A stretch of DNA of 64,000 bases, from assembly GCA_030760725.1 (NCBI GenBank), contig JASWHV010000001.1, positions 79,195,683 through 79,259,682 on the forward strand, written 5' to 3'. The translations under genes and the position numbers were made by a program. Source of the stretch: Neostapfia colusana. Taxonomy: Eukaryota > Streptophyta > Magnoliopsida > Poales > Poaceae. Of the stretch, positions 24,301 to 34,709 are shown piece after piece. Below the pieces are notes generated by a model, which made no database searches, was not told where the DNA came from, and saw only the letters and a list, made by a program, of their open reading frames with translations. Each line of letters begins with the position of its first letter. Positions within the stretch are counted from its first letter, which is position 1.

Positions 24301-25743
24301 ACTTGCAGAGTACTAGTTTGGTTGTTGGGCATTGTGTTTTGCATCAAGTCGAGAGTGGGGCGAGAGATGATTTGGTACAGGGTGCTACGGGTGATAGTGC
24401 AGTTCCCCATCAGGTAGGACAGGGCCTGGATAATTCAGTACAAGAATCACAAACAACTGAATTAGAAAAAAAATATGAATCAGGTGATTGGCGTGATCCT
24501 ATAGCTAATTATTTAAAAGATCCATATCAAACAAGAGATAGGAAAATTCGGCGACGAACTTTAAAATATATTCTGTTGATTGATGAATTGTATCGCGGAA
24601 CAATAGATAGGTTACTGTTGAAGTGTTTGGGTTCTGATCAGTCTAAGGTAGCTTTGGGAGAAGTACATGAGGGGATATGTGGTACACATCAGTCGGCCCA
24701 TAAAATGCAATGGTTACTAAAATGAGCGGGTTTCTACTGGCCGACAATGCTTGATGATTTTTTTCGTTACTATAGAGGGTGTGAGGCATGTCAAAAATTT
24801 GGAGATGTACAGTTAGCCCCTGCAACTATGTTGTATCCTATTGTTAAGCCTTGGCCGTTTAGGGGATGGGGTTTAGATTTTATTGGTCAGATTAATCATG
24901 CATCTTCTAAAGGTCACCGCTTTGTCCTAGTTGCTACAGATTATTTTACTAAATGGACAGAAGCGGTCCCTTTAAAAAATATGACTCACAAGGAAGTTAT
25001 CAGTTTTGTTTTGGAACATATTATTTATATATTCGGCATTCCTCAAACATTAACTACCAATCGGGGTTCTTCTTTTATGTCCCATCAGTGTTGTGAGTTT
25101 GCTGGATCTTATAGGATTAAGTTGTTTAATTCGTCGCCTTATTATGCTCAAGCTAATGGACAGGCCAAATCTAGCAACAAAACTTTGATCAGACTTGTAA
25201 AGAAAAAGATAGAAGAACATCCCGAAAGATGGCATGAGGTGCATTCTGATGCTTTATGGGCTCACAGGGTATCTTAGCATGGTGCAACTAAGGTGACGCC
25301 ATATAAGTTAGTGTATGGAACAGGAGGCAATGCTGCCTGTTGAAGTAAATTTGCAAGCTATTAGAGTAGCCAGACAAAACGATTTGTCGGCTGTGGACTA
25401 TAGTGATTTGATGATGGATAGAATAGATGATGTCTCAGAAGGAAGGCTAAAAGCTTTTAGCGAAATTGAGAAAGAAAAGTTGAGGGTGGCTAGAGCGTAT
25501 AATAAAAGAGTGAAGGAAAAATCGTGTGTGGTAGGAGACTTGGTGTGGAAAACAATTTTGCCTGTTGGAACTAAGGACAATAGATTCGGCAAATGGTCAC
25601 CGAGTTGGGAGGGTCCTTATAAAGTTGTCGGCATTATGCCTGGGAATTCGTATTTTGTTGAAACCTTGCAGGGTGAGATGCTTCCCAAGGCGTTTAATGG
25701 AAGATATTTGAAGAAATATTATCCTAGCGTGTGGCAGGAAGCT
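24301..25743 (+). pseudogene. Element D integrase with two catalytic residues lost
   Basis: The HHCC zinc finger lies at about 24665-24800 (VHEGICGTHQSAH, then CEACQKF), split by a TGA at 24723-24725. The core begins with LDFIGQ near 24877. The second catalytic Asp is Asn (AAT at 25059-25061, in TTNRG) and the catalytic Glu is Lys (AAA at 25167-25169, in GQAKSSNK); both fit G-to-A transitions. A TAG at 25276-25278 follows. The C-terminal domain (SWEGPYKVVGIMPGNSYF, about 25602-25655) ends near TAA 25744. The enzyme would be inactive even if expressed. Confidence 0.88.
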
Positions 25744-25884
25744 TAAAATAACGTGAAGATTATGTGGCCGATATGTCAGGATATCGTCCTAAGCGCTATT
25801 ACGGCTGCTGCAAGTCAAGTAATCATACTAAAGTGAAATATTAGTCCTCATACTAAAGTATTTTCGGTAAATACAATTGTACCG

Positions 25885-25899
25885 AAAATAGGGGGCATG
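25885..25899 (+). promoter_or_regulatory. Polypurine tract of element D
   Basis: AAAATAGGGGGCATG directly precedes the LTR that begins at 25900. Positions 25747-25884 between integrase and this tract hold nothing else recognisable. Confidence 0.8.
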
Positions 25900-26350
25900 T
25901 GTTAGCACGGTAATTTGGCCAGCCATTTGATTTTATCGTGTGGCCAAAATTGTTGATTATTGGTTAATCTGGTCTACTAATCTTTATTTTAAATTGGTGT
26001 TCAGAATGTGCAAAGTTGACATATATGAAGCTCCATTCAGCAGCTGTGTACAAGACACAAGAGGCGCTAGCATGGAAGCACACATCCAGTACCGTGAACT
26101 CCAAGCCAGAAAGTTGGTATAGGAAAGATCAAGGCGCAGGTGAAAAATAATGCAGCCCAGGCAGATTATAATTATATAGTGATTGTCATCCTGGCCGGAT
26201 TATTTTGTTCTATCTTTTGTTGAGGTCACGCATGGCAACCTGGGGCATATATGTGGAAGAAACATTCAATGCCATTAGCATCAAGCAAAAGTATGGAAGG
26301 GAGCCTCTAGGCTGCTGCGCATGGAGAATTTTGATTACACAGTGATTAGT
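25900..26350 (+). repeat. Element D 3' LTR, truncated on the right
   Basis: TGTTAGCACGG and the following 450 bp match element B's LTR at 30037 with roughly 93% identity by eye. Similarity ends at 26350-26352, after ATTAGTAT, while the B LTR goes on for another 350 bp. The cut coincides with the left end of the 15.6-kb duplication. Confidence 0.88.
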
Positions 26351-27052
26351 ATTGCATATATTAATATTAGAATCAGAGTAAAAAATGATGATATCAGAAA
26401 AAGATTCTAAATATGTCAAAATTATTGCAAAATAATCCATTGAAACAGAAACACGTTGATATCTGACAGTTTCCGAAATTTATTTTAAAAACAACTATTT
26501 GCGTAACACATCATATTAGAACATAATACCAAAACTCACCATATATCATAGATAGTTGGATATACGGAAATCGACGCTTAATACTTATACATTCACACGA
26601 CCACATATAGCACATACAAATATGAATATTAAGTTAATTCGGTTTTTAATTGGGGAATTTCTGGTATTAAGAAATATAAATGCTAATTTCTAGCTAATAT
26701 GATTAATTCATTTTACTATGTTACATCTATTCTGTACATGTCTGAATTACTGGGAGTGCAGATCATGTTAAGTTACTTTACCACAAACTTTGGGAATTTA
26801 TCAAGCCATATTCTAATTACTAGAATTTAAATAGCAGGAAAAATAAATATTTAACAAAAAAATCCATTTGTTAAATGGTGGTGAAATTTTTCTGTGAGAT
26901 ATATTGCATCCAATTGTGCTCCCTGCAAAATCTAACAATTTTTATGGTGGAATTATTCACATTTATTTTCTAAAAATACTGTTTGCTACAATTTTGGCAG
27001 CATACAAAATATATTGAGATAAAATAAAGATTTGTATACTGTATGTCTGGTG
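26351..27052. other. AT-rich sequence without recognisable features
   Basis: About 700 bp of AT-rich DNA follow the truncated D LTR. I see no open frame, terminal repeat or known element. It is repeated at 41956-42657. Confidence 0.5.
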
Positions 27053-28530
27053 TAAGGATTGAAACGCCCAAGAGGGGGGTGAATTGGGCTTTTTCAAAAT
27101 TTTAGAGCAATTTAAAACTTAATGGTTGAAGCCCAATTCCCTATGCGAACTAACTACGCAAGCAAGAGTGTTAAGTGCGGAATAGTAAATGCGTAATAGT
27201 AAGGGGGTGAGGAGAGAGATGCAAACTCCCGCGGAGACTCGGAGACACGGCGATTTTTCCCGTGGTTCGGTAAGATCACAAAAATCTACCTACGTCCACG
27301 TTGTGGCACCCACCAAAGGGTATAGCCACTCCCAAGTCACCAAGACAAGATAATCCACTATCTTTCTCCGTTCGCCTTCTCCGGCAAGGTGGAGCTCAAG
27401 CCTTGTACAATGGTGATCCTCCGGGCTTCCACAAACATCTTGGTAAGCTCCGGAGCGATCTCTTCTTCCTCCAACTTTTACAAGGTGAGAGAAGTCACCA
27501 AGACATTCTCTCTCACTAGCCTAGAGATTCCAATCACCAAGAATGGACGCACACAAGCTTCTCTCTAGCTAGATATAACCTATAGTTGGAGTACAAGAGG
27601 TTTTGAAGTGTGGAAGTGGTAGCTCTTGGTCTTGAATGCTTGAGGATGTGTAGTGAGGCTCTGGTGATCAAGACTTCGCGAAGTGGCCGGTTGGAGGGGT
27701 ATTTATAGCCAGCCCACACGAGATAGCCGTTAGAAAAGTAGGCAGACTTTTTCAGTAAACATCGGATCCTCCGATGCACCCCTTTATATGAGCATCGGTC
27801 GAATTCCAAATTAGCTGATGTCATGTGTCAGATGTGACCGTTGGATATTTTAATCGACCGATGTTACTTCAACTTCATCATCGGATGATCCGGTGAGTTG
27901 ATCTTCAGAATTGGTTCAGAAATAATGTCTCTGTTGAAATTGACCGATGTACACTTACTTCATCATCGGATGATCCGGTGTGTACTTCTTCAGAATAACT
28001 CAGATATTATCCTTTTGTTGAAATCAACCGATGTGCCACTTCCTTCACATCGGATGATCCGGTGTGTACTGGACTCTGAGGTCTTCTTCTTCTGCCAACT
28101 CAAACTTGACCGATGTAGTCATTTTGCAAGACATCGGATGATCCGGTGAGTGCAACTTGTTTGCTTCGAGTTGTTTTGAGTTGATCTTTTGGAATCTTCT
28201 TGAGTGACCTCTTTGACACTTGTTTGAAATGATATTATGATGAAGTGTAAGCTTCTTGTGTTGCCAATTTTGACAGAATAGAGTCGTTGTATGAGTTCTT
28301 TATTTAGTCTTCATGAGTATCGAATAACCCCTTAGAATAGATCGTTGAGGGGTCTCCATTTGTATCCAATGAGCAGTAGACGGTGTGAATAGATAGTTCA
28401 TTAACGTTTGATGTGATATACGTGAAACCTCGCATCCACAAACTCATTAGTAATAACGAACGGTTGTCATTAATCATCGAAACCATACCTCACGGGGGCC
28501 TAGATGCTTTCATCTGGTCATAAGGGTTCT
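27053..28530. repeat. Unclassified 1.5-kb grass-type repeat element
   Basis: The left side carries AACGCCCAAGAGGGGGGTGA-type sequence and the right side GGGGGCCTAGATGC, both of which I associate with a dispersed repeat in grass genomes, though I cannot name the family. Between them are a GC-moderate region without a domain (27120-27700) and an 84-bp tandem array (27850-28148). No terminal inverted repeats or target duplications were found, so boundaries are approximate. It is repeated at 42658-44135. Confidence 0.45.
27850..28148. repeat. 84-bp tandem array with CATCGGATGATCCGGTG core
   Basis: The 17-bp core occurs without change at 27879, 27964, 28048 and 28132 (spacing 85, 84, 84). Each core is preceded about 20-30 bp upstream by CCGATG(T), which pairs with the CATCGG of the core, giving one potential hairpin per unit. 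Spacer sequences vary much more than the arms. A partial relative lies at 27765-27800. Function is unknown. Confidence 0.9.
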
Positions 28531-29109
28531 ATTGGAATTTATTTCATATTTGTGTGAATTTCGGTGAAGGTTCTACGATTTTTACATGTCTTACATCAAT
28601 TTTTAGAATTGGTTTAAATAACAAATCGCTGGGATTTATTTTTGACCAATTATTGCATGCCACACAGGTCTACAATGTGGCACTAGCGCATGGGATTCTA
28701 GCAGTGGGCCAAGAGGTTACCTGTCTGGGGATAAGACCTTAGTGGTCAAATTGAACTGGTTAAGATTCGGATTAGACAAGGATCATATTTGAATATATCT
28801 GACTATTCGCGATCGGTTAAATATTGATCCAAACTTTTTTTATCTGGTATTCAAAAGTTAATAATTAAATTCTGTTTCAATTCGGAGTATAAGATACGAT
28901 AAAAATAAAAAATGGATTGGATATTTTTAAAAACAATTTCAGATGATACGGAAAATATCCGATCTGCGGCTGGTGGAATCATCTGAGCTGAAAAGCCAGC
29001 GGCAGGCTCGAGCTTCGCTTCCAATGGATTGACACGTGGTCGAAGAAGAAAACCGCAAAACGACTGCAGACATCCTCCACGGTCCTGGCAAGGCTTTCTC
29101 GGTCCGCAC
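28531..29109. other. Unassigned sequence left of the copia element
   Basis: No domain, terminal repeat or credible gene is visible in these 579 bp, which are repeated at 44136-44714. Confidence 0.4.
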
Positions 29110-29285
29110 TATTAAATGTAGAATCTTTATACATGGAAAGAGACTATGCGTCCTGTAATGGCGTGGAGTTGTATCCCATTAATTATAGTGTGACCACTAA
29201 TGCACACATGTAATCTCTCTTTGTAAGCAGCATATATGCGTGAGTAATGCGCAACCCAAGAGGCAGAGCATTGCGCCATCTAACA
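29110..29285 (+). repeat. Copia 5' LTR, copy 1
   Basis: It starts TATTAAATGTAG and ends CATCTAACA; the 3' LTR starts TGTTAAATGTAG. The first dinucleotide has therefore mutated from TG to TA. The two LTRs differ at more than a dozen positions, so the insertion is old. Confidence 0.88.
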
Positions 29286-29298
29286 TGGTAACAGAGCC
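29286..29298 (+). promoter_or_regulatory. Copia primer binding site, copy 1
   Basis: TGGTAACAGAGCC follows the LTR immediately and resembles the tRNA-Met primer site TGGTATCAGAGC with one change. Confidence 0.8.
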
Positions 29299-29313
29299 AA
29301 GGATTTTTTAAAG

Positions 29314-30036
29314 ATGTCAAGTTCATCTTCTTCGACCCCCTCCACCATCTCCTCCACCATGCCCTCCACCTTTGCTGCGATCCCAATCCACCATGTCATC
29401 ACGATTCGGCTTAACAAATCCAATTTCCTTCTATGGCGCGCCCAGGTCTTCCCGTACTTGCGGACTATGAAGCTCATGGGCTATGTCGATGGATCCATAA
29501 AAGCACAAGAGAAAGAGGTGCCGGCTTATGCAGATGCCGCAGCCCCTCTCATCTCATACCCGGCATACGATCGTTGGTAAGATCAATACCAGCAGGCCCT
29601 TAGCAGCCTCCTATCTTCCATGTCCGAGGAAGTCCTACAGGACATAGTGGCTACGACCACCTCTAAAGAGGTGTGGGACGTTTTGAAGACAGTGTTCTCT
29701 TCTACATCCCGTGCCCGTGTAGTGCAGATACGGGTTGACCTTGCCGCCACAAAAAAAGGGACCTCTCTGCCGCTGCTTACTTCAGTAAGATTAAAGGTTT
29801 TGCCACTGAACTTTCTGCTGCTGATAATCCTATTCGGGATGATGAGATGATCGCCTACCTTTTGGCTGGCCTTGGCCCAGATGACCGTTTGTCACCTCCG
29901 TGACCACCAAAAGTGAGGTGCTTACTCTCGATGATGTTTTTGCTCATCTGTTGTCCTATGAGGCCCGACAACTTCAACACCAATCTGAATTGCGCCTCAA
30001 CGTTGGGGCTTCTGCAAATTTCGCTGGGCGTGGTGG
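29314..30036 (+). pseudogene. gag: Copia gag, N-terminal part, copy 1
   Basis: The frame starts with a Ser/Thr-rich tract, then LNKSNFLLWRAQVFPYLR and MGYVDGS near 29410-29490, hallmarks of the copia gag (UBN2 type). A TAA at 29578-29580 stands where the next segment (QQALSSLLSSMSEEVL, about 29592-29640) should follow, and frameshifts occur near 29760 and 29900. Gag is then interrupted by element B at 30037 in a Gly/Arg-rich stretch (FAGRGG) and resumes at 34484 with the zinc knuckle. Confidence 0.85.
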
Positions 30037-30836
30037 TGTTAGCACGGTATTTGGCCAGTCATTTGATTGTATCGTGTGGCCAAATTTGTTGATTATTGGT
30101 TAATCTGGTCTACTAATCTTTATTTCAAATTGGTTCAGAATGTGCGAAGTTGACACATATGAAGATCCATTCAGCAGCCGTGTACAAGATAGAAGAGGCG
30201 CTAGCATGGAAGCACACATTCACTACCATGAACTCCAAGCCAGAAAGTTGGTATAGAAAAGATCAAGGCGCAGGTGAAAAATAATGCAGCTAAGGCACAT
30301 TATAATTATATAGTGATTGTCATCCCTGGCCGGATCATTTTGTTCTATCTTTTGTTGAGGTCACGCATGGCAACCTGGGAAATATATGTGGAAGAAATAT
30401 TCAATGCCATTAGAATCAAGCAAAAGTATGGAAGGGAGCCTCTAGGCTGCTGCACATGGAGAATTTTGATTAGGGAGTGATTAGTATCACGGTCCAAGTA
30501 TTTTATTCCATATCATGTTGAGGCTACGTATAGCACTATCCTGGTTTCCTCTTACTGTATGATCAGACCAATGCACACTTTATATGCTTAGTGTGATGGC
30601 CTATTATGGGAATCGACATTTTCATTCACTTATATTTCTCATTTGTATTACTTTTCATCTACTTTTCCTGCAACTTAGTTTATAGTCCATCTTTGTCGTT
30701 TTGCGCTGAAAAACGATCGGCGCTTCACCACGAAAGCGAGGAATTCTTTGCTATTTTGCACGGAAACTAGTCGCTCGTCGTCACGAAAGTAGGATAGTTA
30801 TCGTGCTGTTGTGAGGATCAATTTCACGTGGCAACA
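30037..30836 (+). repeat. Element B 5' LTR (800 bp), copy 1
   Basis: It begins TGTTAGCACGG and ends GTGGCAACA. The first 450 bp match element D's LTR (25900-26350); the last 246 bp match 34084-34483 once the SINE is removed. It is the only full-length LTR of this family in the unit. Confidence 0.9.
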
Positions 30837-30840
30837 CAAT

Positions 30841-30858
30841 TGGCGACTCCGCTGGGAC
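30841..30858 (+). promoter_or_regulatory. Element B primer binding site, copy 1
   Basis: TGGCGACTCCGCTGGGAC lies four bases after the LTR end. It resembles the tRNA-Arg-type primer site described for Tat-lineage elements such as Ogre. Confidence 0.7.
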
Positions 30859-31517
30859 GACACGTTGATTCGGCTACGTGCGCCCAAGTTCTTCGTATTT
30901 CCCCTACTTTTTATTCACGTAGAATTTGGCCTTGAAGCCGATTGCGCGTGTTTGTTTTAGCTTTTGATCTTTGTTGGCCTTGTTACTATCAGATCAGGCT
31001 TAAAGCCGATCGTCACAAAAAAAAAGATATAAAAAAAGAAGCTTTCTCTACGGCCATATTGTTTGTTGAACATTGTGCGGCAGTTTACCTTTATCTTGAT
31101 CTAAAGATTCCTCTGATATTTTCATAAGTGATGATCGTATCAAGCACAAGAAAGGAATAAAATATACGGCCAGGATATTTTAGTCAAGTTTTGTCTCCAC
31201 ATCCTGTGCGTGTGGCTAGAATTGGGTACTTTGCTTAGAGTTGATATCTTGGCCAACTTACGTGCGGCAAACTAGCAGTATATTATTTCCTTCCTTGTAT
31301 TTTCTTCTCCACGAATTGACAGGAGAATTCGTACCTTCTGCTTGCTTTTGTAATACATAACCAGAGTTCTCATCAGACACTGCAAACTCAGACTTATCCT
31401 GGCCGGCTGCTACAAACTCTTGTAGTCTACTCGTCCAGGGCAAGCGCAAGTACTTCTACGTCCAGACTTTGACATTGGCAGATCAAGGCAACATCATCTC
31501 TGCCATGTTAGTAGATC

Positions 31518-33689
31518 ATGTCGGAGATAGACGCGGACGACATCATCGCCGTCACACTTGAAGATCTGTCTGGAGAGGAGCGGCGAGAGCTCGAACGGGA
31601 ACTTGAAGAGGAGAAGATGGTGCGACAAAGACAGAAATTGGCCTGCTACCAGAAGACAAGGAACGGCATCATAAAAAATGTAGCTGCAGCAAGCTCTTCT
31701 CCTGCTCAAAACAGCGAGGTGAGTAAACTTACACCCCCTGAAGATGTTGCTCATTTAATCGACTTGTCCGTAGCTAGTATAATTTGATGCATATGTCACA
31801 TATTATTACTGAATCCGTAACTAGTTCTGTTAAGAATCAAATCCAGAATCTTGAGAATAGTTTGCCTTGCCAAGTCCGTTCATTCGTCCAACAACTTAAT
31901 GATGAGCGACGTGGAAACAGGAAATTTTTCTGAGGGATACCGGTTCAGTTGTTTTGCCGAATACCAGGTTTACACCCAATATTACTACTGCCATATCATC
32001 CTACGTAGCTGTTGATGCTAATCAAAGTGGCTGAATGCCGGTGAAAATTTGGCCAACAAGTTTGCACCTAGCTTTAAACCACCTGCTAGTGATTCTAACA
32101 TATTGAATTTGGTTGCACATATTGCAAATAACAATGACCCAAATTTAGGTTTCACTTCCAATGTGCAACAACCCTTTTATCGGACAGTAGCGTATAATGC
32201 TCTACCATTGTCACCTACCAGTACAGGGGATCCTCATGGGCCAGCACCAGTTTCATATTTTTCTGCACCTTCACATGTAGCGCCGCATACACACGCTGCA
32301 AAAGTTTTGCCGACTGGCTCTGCAAAACCTTCTGAAAATTTTAGACACCAACTTGCTAATATGCTAAGAGAATTTTTAGAGCCGAAAGGCAGAGCACGGT
32401 CATATCAGAAACCATATCCGGAACACTTCGATTTAATACCATATCCTCATGGGTTTAGAGTTCCAGATTTCGTTAAATTTACAGGGGAGGATGGTAGGTC
32501 AACATTTGATCACATAGGACAATTTTTAGCACAATGCAGTGATGTTGGCACTTTACACGCTTATAAGGTGAAATTATTTCCTTTATCTTTATCTGGCACT
32601 GCATTTACATGGTTTACGTCGCTTCCTGCAAACTCAATTACTACTTGGGCGCATTTGGAACAAAAATTTCATGAATATTTTTATAGTGGCGAGACTGAGC
32701 TTAGACTGTCGAACTTGACATCGGTCAAGCAAAAACAAAATGAACCTGTTTCTGATTACATTAGGAGGTTTAGGGATGCTAAGGAGGTCAAACATCATAG
32801 CCAATTTAAAAATAGCAGCACTAAAACCAATGTGATAAATGTTGTGGGATGTGAGAGTGATTCTGATAGTTGTGATGTATGTGTAGCTTAATGGGTGCAG
32901 AAGTCTCGATCGAAACCATTTGCATGTCTTAAATTAAAACCCACACCTACTAAAAAAGAGGAAATTAGATATACCTTTGATATTAGTAAGTGTGATAAGG
33001 TTTTTGACATGCTGTTACAAAACAAGCTGATTAGGGTCAGAGAAGAGCATGTGATTCCACCTCCTGAAGAATTGGCTAAAAAAAGCTTATTGTAAATGGC
33101 ACAATTCTTATTCACATTCTACTAATGATTGTAACGCGTTCCGTGGTCAGGTACAATCGGCCCTCGGTGATGGACGATTGATATTTGCGGAGGACAACAA
33201 AATGAAGCTTGATCATGATCCTTTCCCTGTCAACATAATAGATTTTGATAATAAGAAAGTTTTGCGTCGGTCAGGTCAGGCTGAAACAGCAAAATGGAAA
33301 AATGTTAGTATTGATGATGTTGCTGCTCCAAAGATGATAAAGCCAAAGAATCCAGAAGTGGGAGTATGGAGAGTCAATGAATGCATGAAGCCAAGACCGA
33401 CAGTTAAACAGTTGTTGGACAGATATACTTCTCGCAAGGTCAGCAACATGTTTGACCGGTCTAGAAGCAGCAAACGTCCAATATCTCCTCCTAGGCATGA
33501 TTTTGGTGGTCAAAACTGCTGGCAGGAAAACCCACGCCACATGCAACAATATTTTCCGATGGGACAGGTATACCCACAGTTTGCTCTATGGGGGTTTAAT
33601 TACTGGACACCGTATCCTATAGGCCCAGCAGTTTTCTGTAATCCTGCATGGTTTCCATCGGAGCATACGTTGGGAGAAACTTCACCCCG
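31518..33689 (+). pseudogene. gag: Element B gag, copy 1
   Basis: The start at ATG 31518 opens an acidic, charged N-terminal segment (89 codons). After several stops the Retrotrans_gag core is uninterrupted from 32049 to 32891 (FTGEDGRSTFDHIGQFLAQC near 32480-32540; FTWFTSLPANSITTWAHLEQKF near 32605-32670; ends near YIRRFRDAK). A short deletion seems to follow. The nucleocapsid-like CKWHNSYSHSTNDC is at about 33091-33135, in a shifted frame. The C-terminal basic region (33178-33650) is open. Frame breaks near 31790, 32890 and 33090 make it a pseudogene. Confidence 0.82.
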
Positions 33690-34083
33690 GACCTCACCTC
33701 AGCAGGGAGGCTCGGGCCGGAGCAAAGAGCATGTGTGGGCTCCGGAGCGCAAGCACACATGGAGCCCCGGGGCCAAGGACACGTGGCTATGCTAGCACCC
33801 GCCTCAGCAGGAAGGCGGGGCCTAGGCTGTCTTATCCCGTCCACGCGGGGTACCCAGTCTGCAGGGTACCGATAGGTACCCATGTAACTTCTCTGCCATT
33901 TAAATAAATCTTGCCATGTACACCACGCCTTGGTGAGCTGTTCCGAGAAACATGCTTGTTTTCTCTTGCTGGATGAGATTTAACTTCTCTGTATGAATCA
34001 ATATTTTCAGAGGTTGGATGTTGCAAGCCACCACACACGATGAAATCATGTTGTCTGGCTTCTCTATCAATTCGAGCCCTCTT
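33690..34083 (-). other. Reverse-oriented block in element B: A-family LTR piece plus unknown sequence, copy 1
   Basis: Read on the minus strand, 33690-33860 matches element A's LTR start at about 6330-6500, including GGATAAGACAGCC and CCTCCCTGCTGAGGTGAGG. The adjoining 33861-34083 has two overlapping minus-strand open frames (72 and 96 codons) with no domain I recognise. The block stands where pol should be. It may be a recombination or template-switch product that joined the 5' half of B to its 3' LTR. A captured host gene fragment is possible for the right half but is unproven. Confidence 0.6.
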
Positions 34084-34483
34084 GTGTGATGGCCGATTAT
34101 GGGAATCGATATTTTCATTCACTTATATTTCTCATTTGCATTACTTTTCATCTGCTTTTCCTGCAACCTAGTTTGTAGTCCATCTTTGTCTGGCGCAGTG
34201 GTAGAGTCTCTCCACTTATGTCCTGGAGGTCCTGGGTTCGAATCAGCCTCCTTGCAAAATAAGCAAGGGGAAGGCTGCCTAGAAATCCCCTTCCCCAGAC
34301 CCCACAAAGTGTGGGAGCTTTCAGCATTGGGTATGCCCTTTGTCGTTTTGCGCTGAAAAACGGTTGGCGCTCCTCCACTAAAGCAAGGAATTCTTTGCTA
34401 GTTTGCGCGGAAACTAGTCGCTCGTCGTCGTGAAAGTACGATAGTTATCATGCTGCTGTGCGGATCAATTTCAAGTGGCAACA
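34084..34483 (+). repeat. Element B partial 3' LTR, copy 1
   Basis: It matches 30591-30836 (246 bp) with a 154-bp SINE-plus-target-duplication insert, which accounts for its 400 bp exactly. The first 554 bp of the LTR are missing, replaced by the reverse-oriented block. It ends at GCAACA, 34483. Confidence 0.88.
34191..34337 (+). mobile_element. Au-like tRNA-derived SINE in B's 3' LTR, copy 1
   Basis: The 147-bp element begins TGGCGCAGTGGTAGAG (box A of a tRNA-type Pol III promoter) and has GGTTCGAATC (box B) at about 34234. Its body and the GGGTATGCCCTTT end resemble the Au SINE family of grasses. It is flanked by CTTTGTC at 34184-34190 and 34338-34344, and the empty site is seen in B's 5' LTR. 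Au SINEs depend on a LINE for movement. Confidence 0.88.
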
Positions 34484-34709
34484 GGAGGCTCTTCTGGGCG
34501 CGGTTGTGGCAGTCCGCGTGGTCGCGGCAGCCCAAGTCTTGGCCACAGTACTTCTGGTCCCCCCCCCCCGACGCCCCTCTTGCCAGATCTGTGGCAAGGA
34601 AGGACACAAGGCGATCCGGTGCTGCTACCGGATGGACGAGTTCTACACCAACAATCCACCATCAGAGAACATGGCGACTACCTCCACTTATCGGGTGGAC
34701 AAGAACTAG
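34484..34709 (+). pseudogene. gag: Copia gag C-terminus with zinc knuckle, copy 1
   Basis: After element B the Gly/Arg-rich tract continues (GSSGRGCGSPRGRG), then a C run near 34560 and the zinc knuckle CQICGKEGHKAIRC at about 34582-34623, complete as CX2CX4HX4C. A TAG at 34707-34709 stands where the protease normally begins with Trp-Tyr. Frame changes across the C run separate the tract and the knuckle. Confidence 0.85.

Larger units (their letters stand above)
7561..26350 (+). mobile_element. Element D: Tat-lineage Ty3/gypsy element, split by element C
   Basis: D is the oldest identifiable element in the left half. Its left part (7561-8851) carries the gag end and protease; its right part (23253-26350) carries RNase H, a second archaeal-type RNase H, integrase, a polypurine tract and a partial 3' LTR. 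Removing element C and one copy of CCCAC rejoins the reading frame across 8851/23253, which shows the two parts are one element. The extra RNase H places it in the Tat lineage. The RT domain is deleted and the 3' LTR is cut at about 26350. Its 5' LTR is not in the window, and its sequence left of element A is not certain. Confidence 0.85.
30037..34483 (+). mobile_element. Element B: gag-only Tat retrotransposon nested in copia, copy 1
   Basis: B has an 800-bp 5' LTR matching element D's LTR, a primer site, a degenerate gag, no pol, a 394-bp block of foreign sequence in reverse orientation, and a shortened 3' LTR (34084-34483) that holds a SINE. Flanking 5-mers are GGTGG and GGAGG, a target duplication with one mismatch. 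Removing B reconnects the copia gag between its Gly/Arg-rich tract and its zinc knuckle. B is a non-autonomous member of D's family; whether it lost pol before or after insertion cannot be told. Confidence 0.88.

Noticed and set aside
15990..25743. Endogenous pararetrovirus
   Set aside because: RT and protease belong to LTR elements with primer sites, polypurine tracts and target duplications; no movement or coat protein is seen.
26351..27052. Remaining part of element D's LTR
   Set aside because: It does not match the last 350 bp of the B LTR (30487-30836).
27850..28148. CRISPR-like array (17-bp identical repeats with 67-bp spacers)
   Set aside because: Repeat is too short, spacers are related to each other, there are no cas genes, and the context is a plant nuclear transposon stack.
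31518..31787. Small acidic host protein of 89 codons
   Set aside because: It lies between the primer site and the gag core of element B, in the same strand and at the expected place of gag's N-terminus.
34191..34260. tRNA gene
   Set aside because: Box A and box B are present, but the fold of a full tRNA is not, the body matches a SINE, and a target duplication flanks it.
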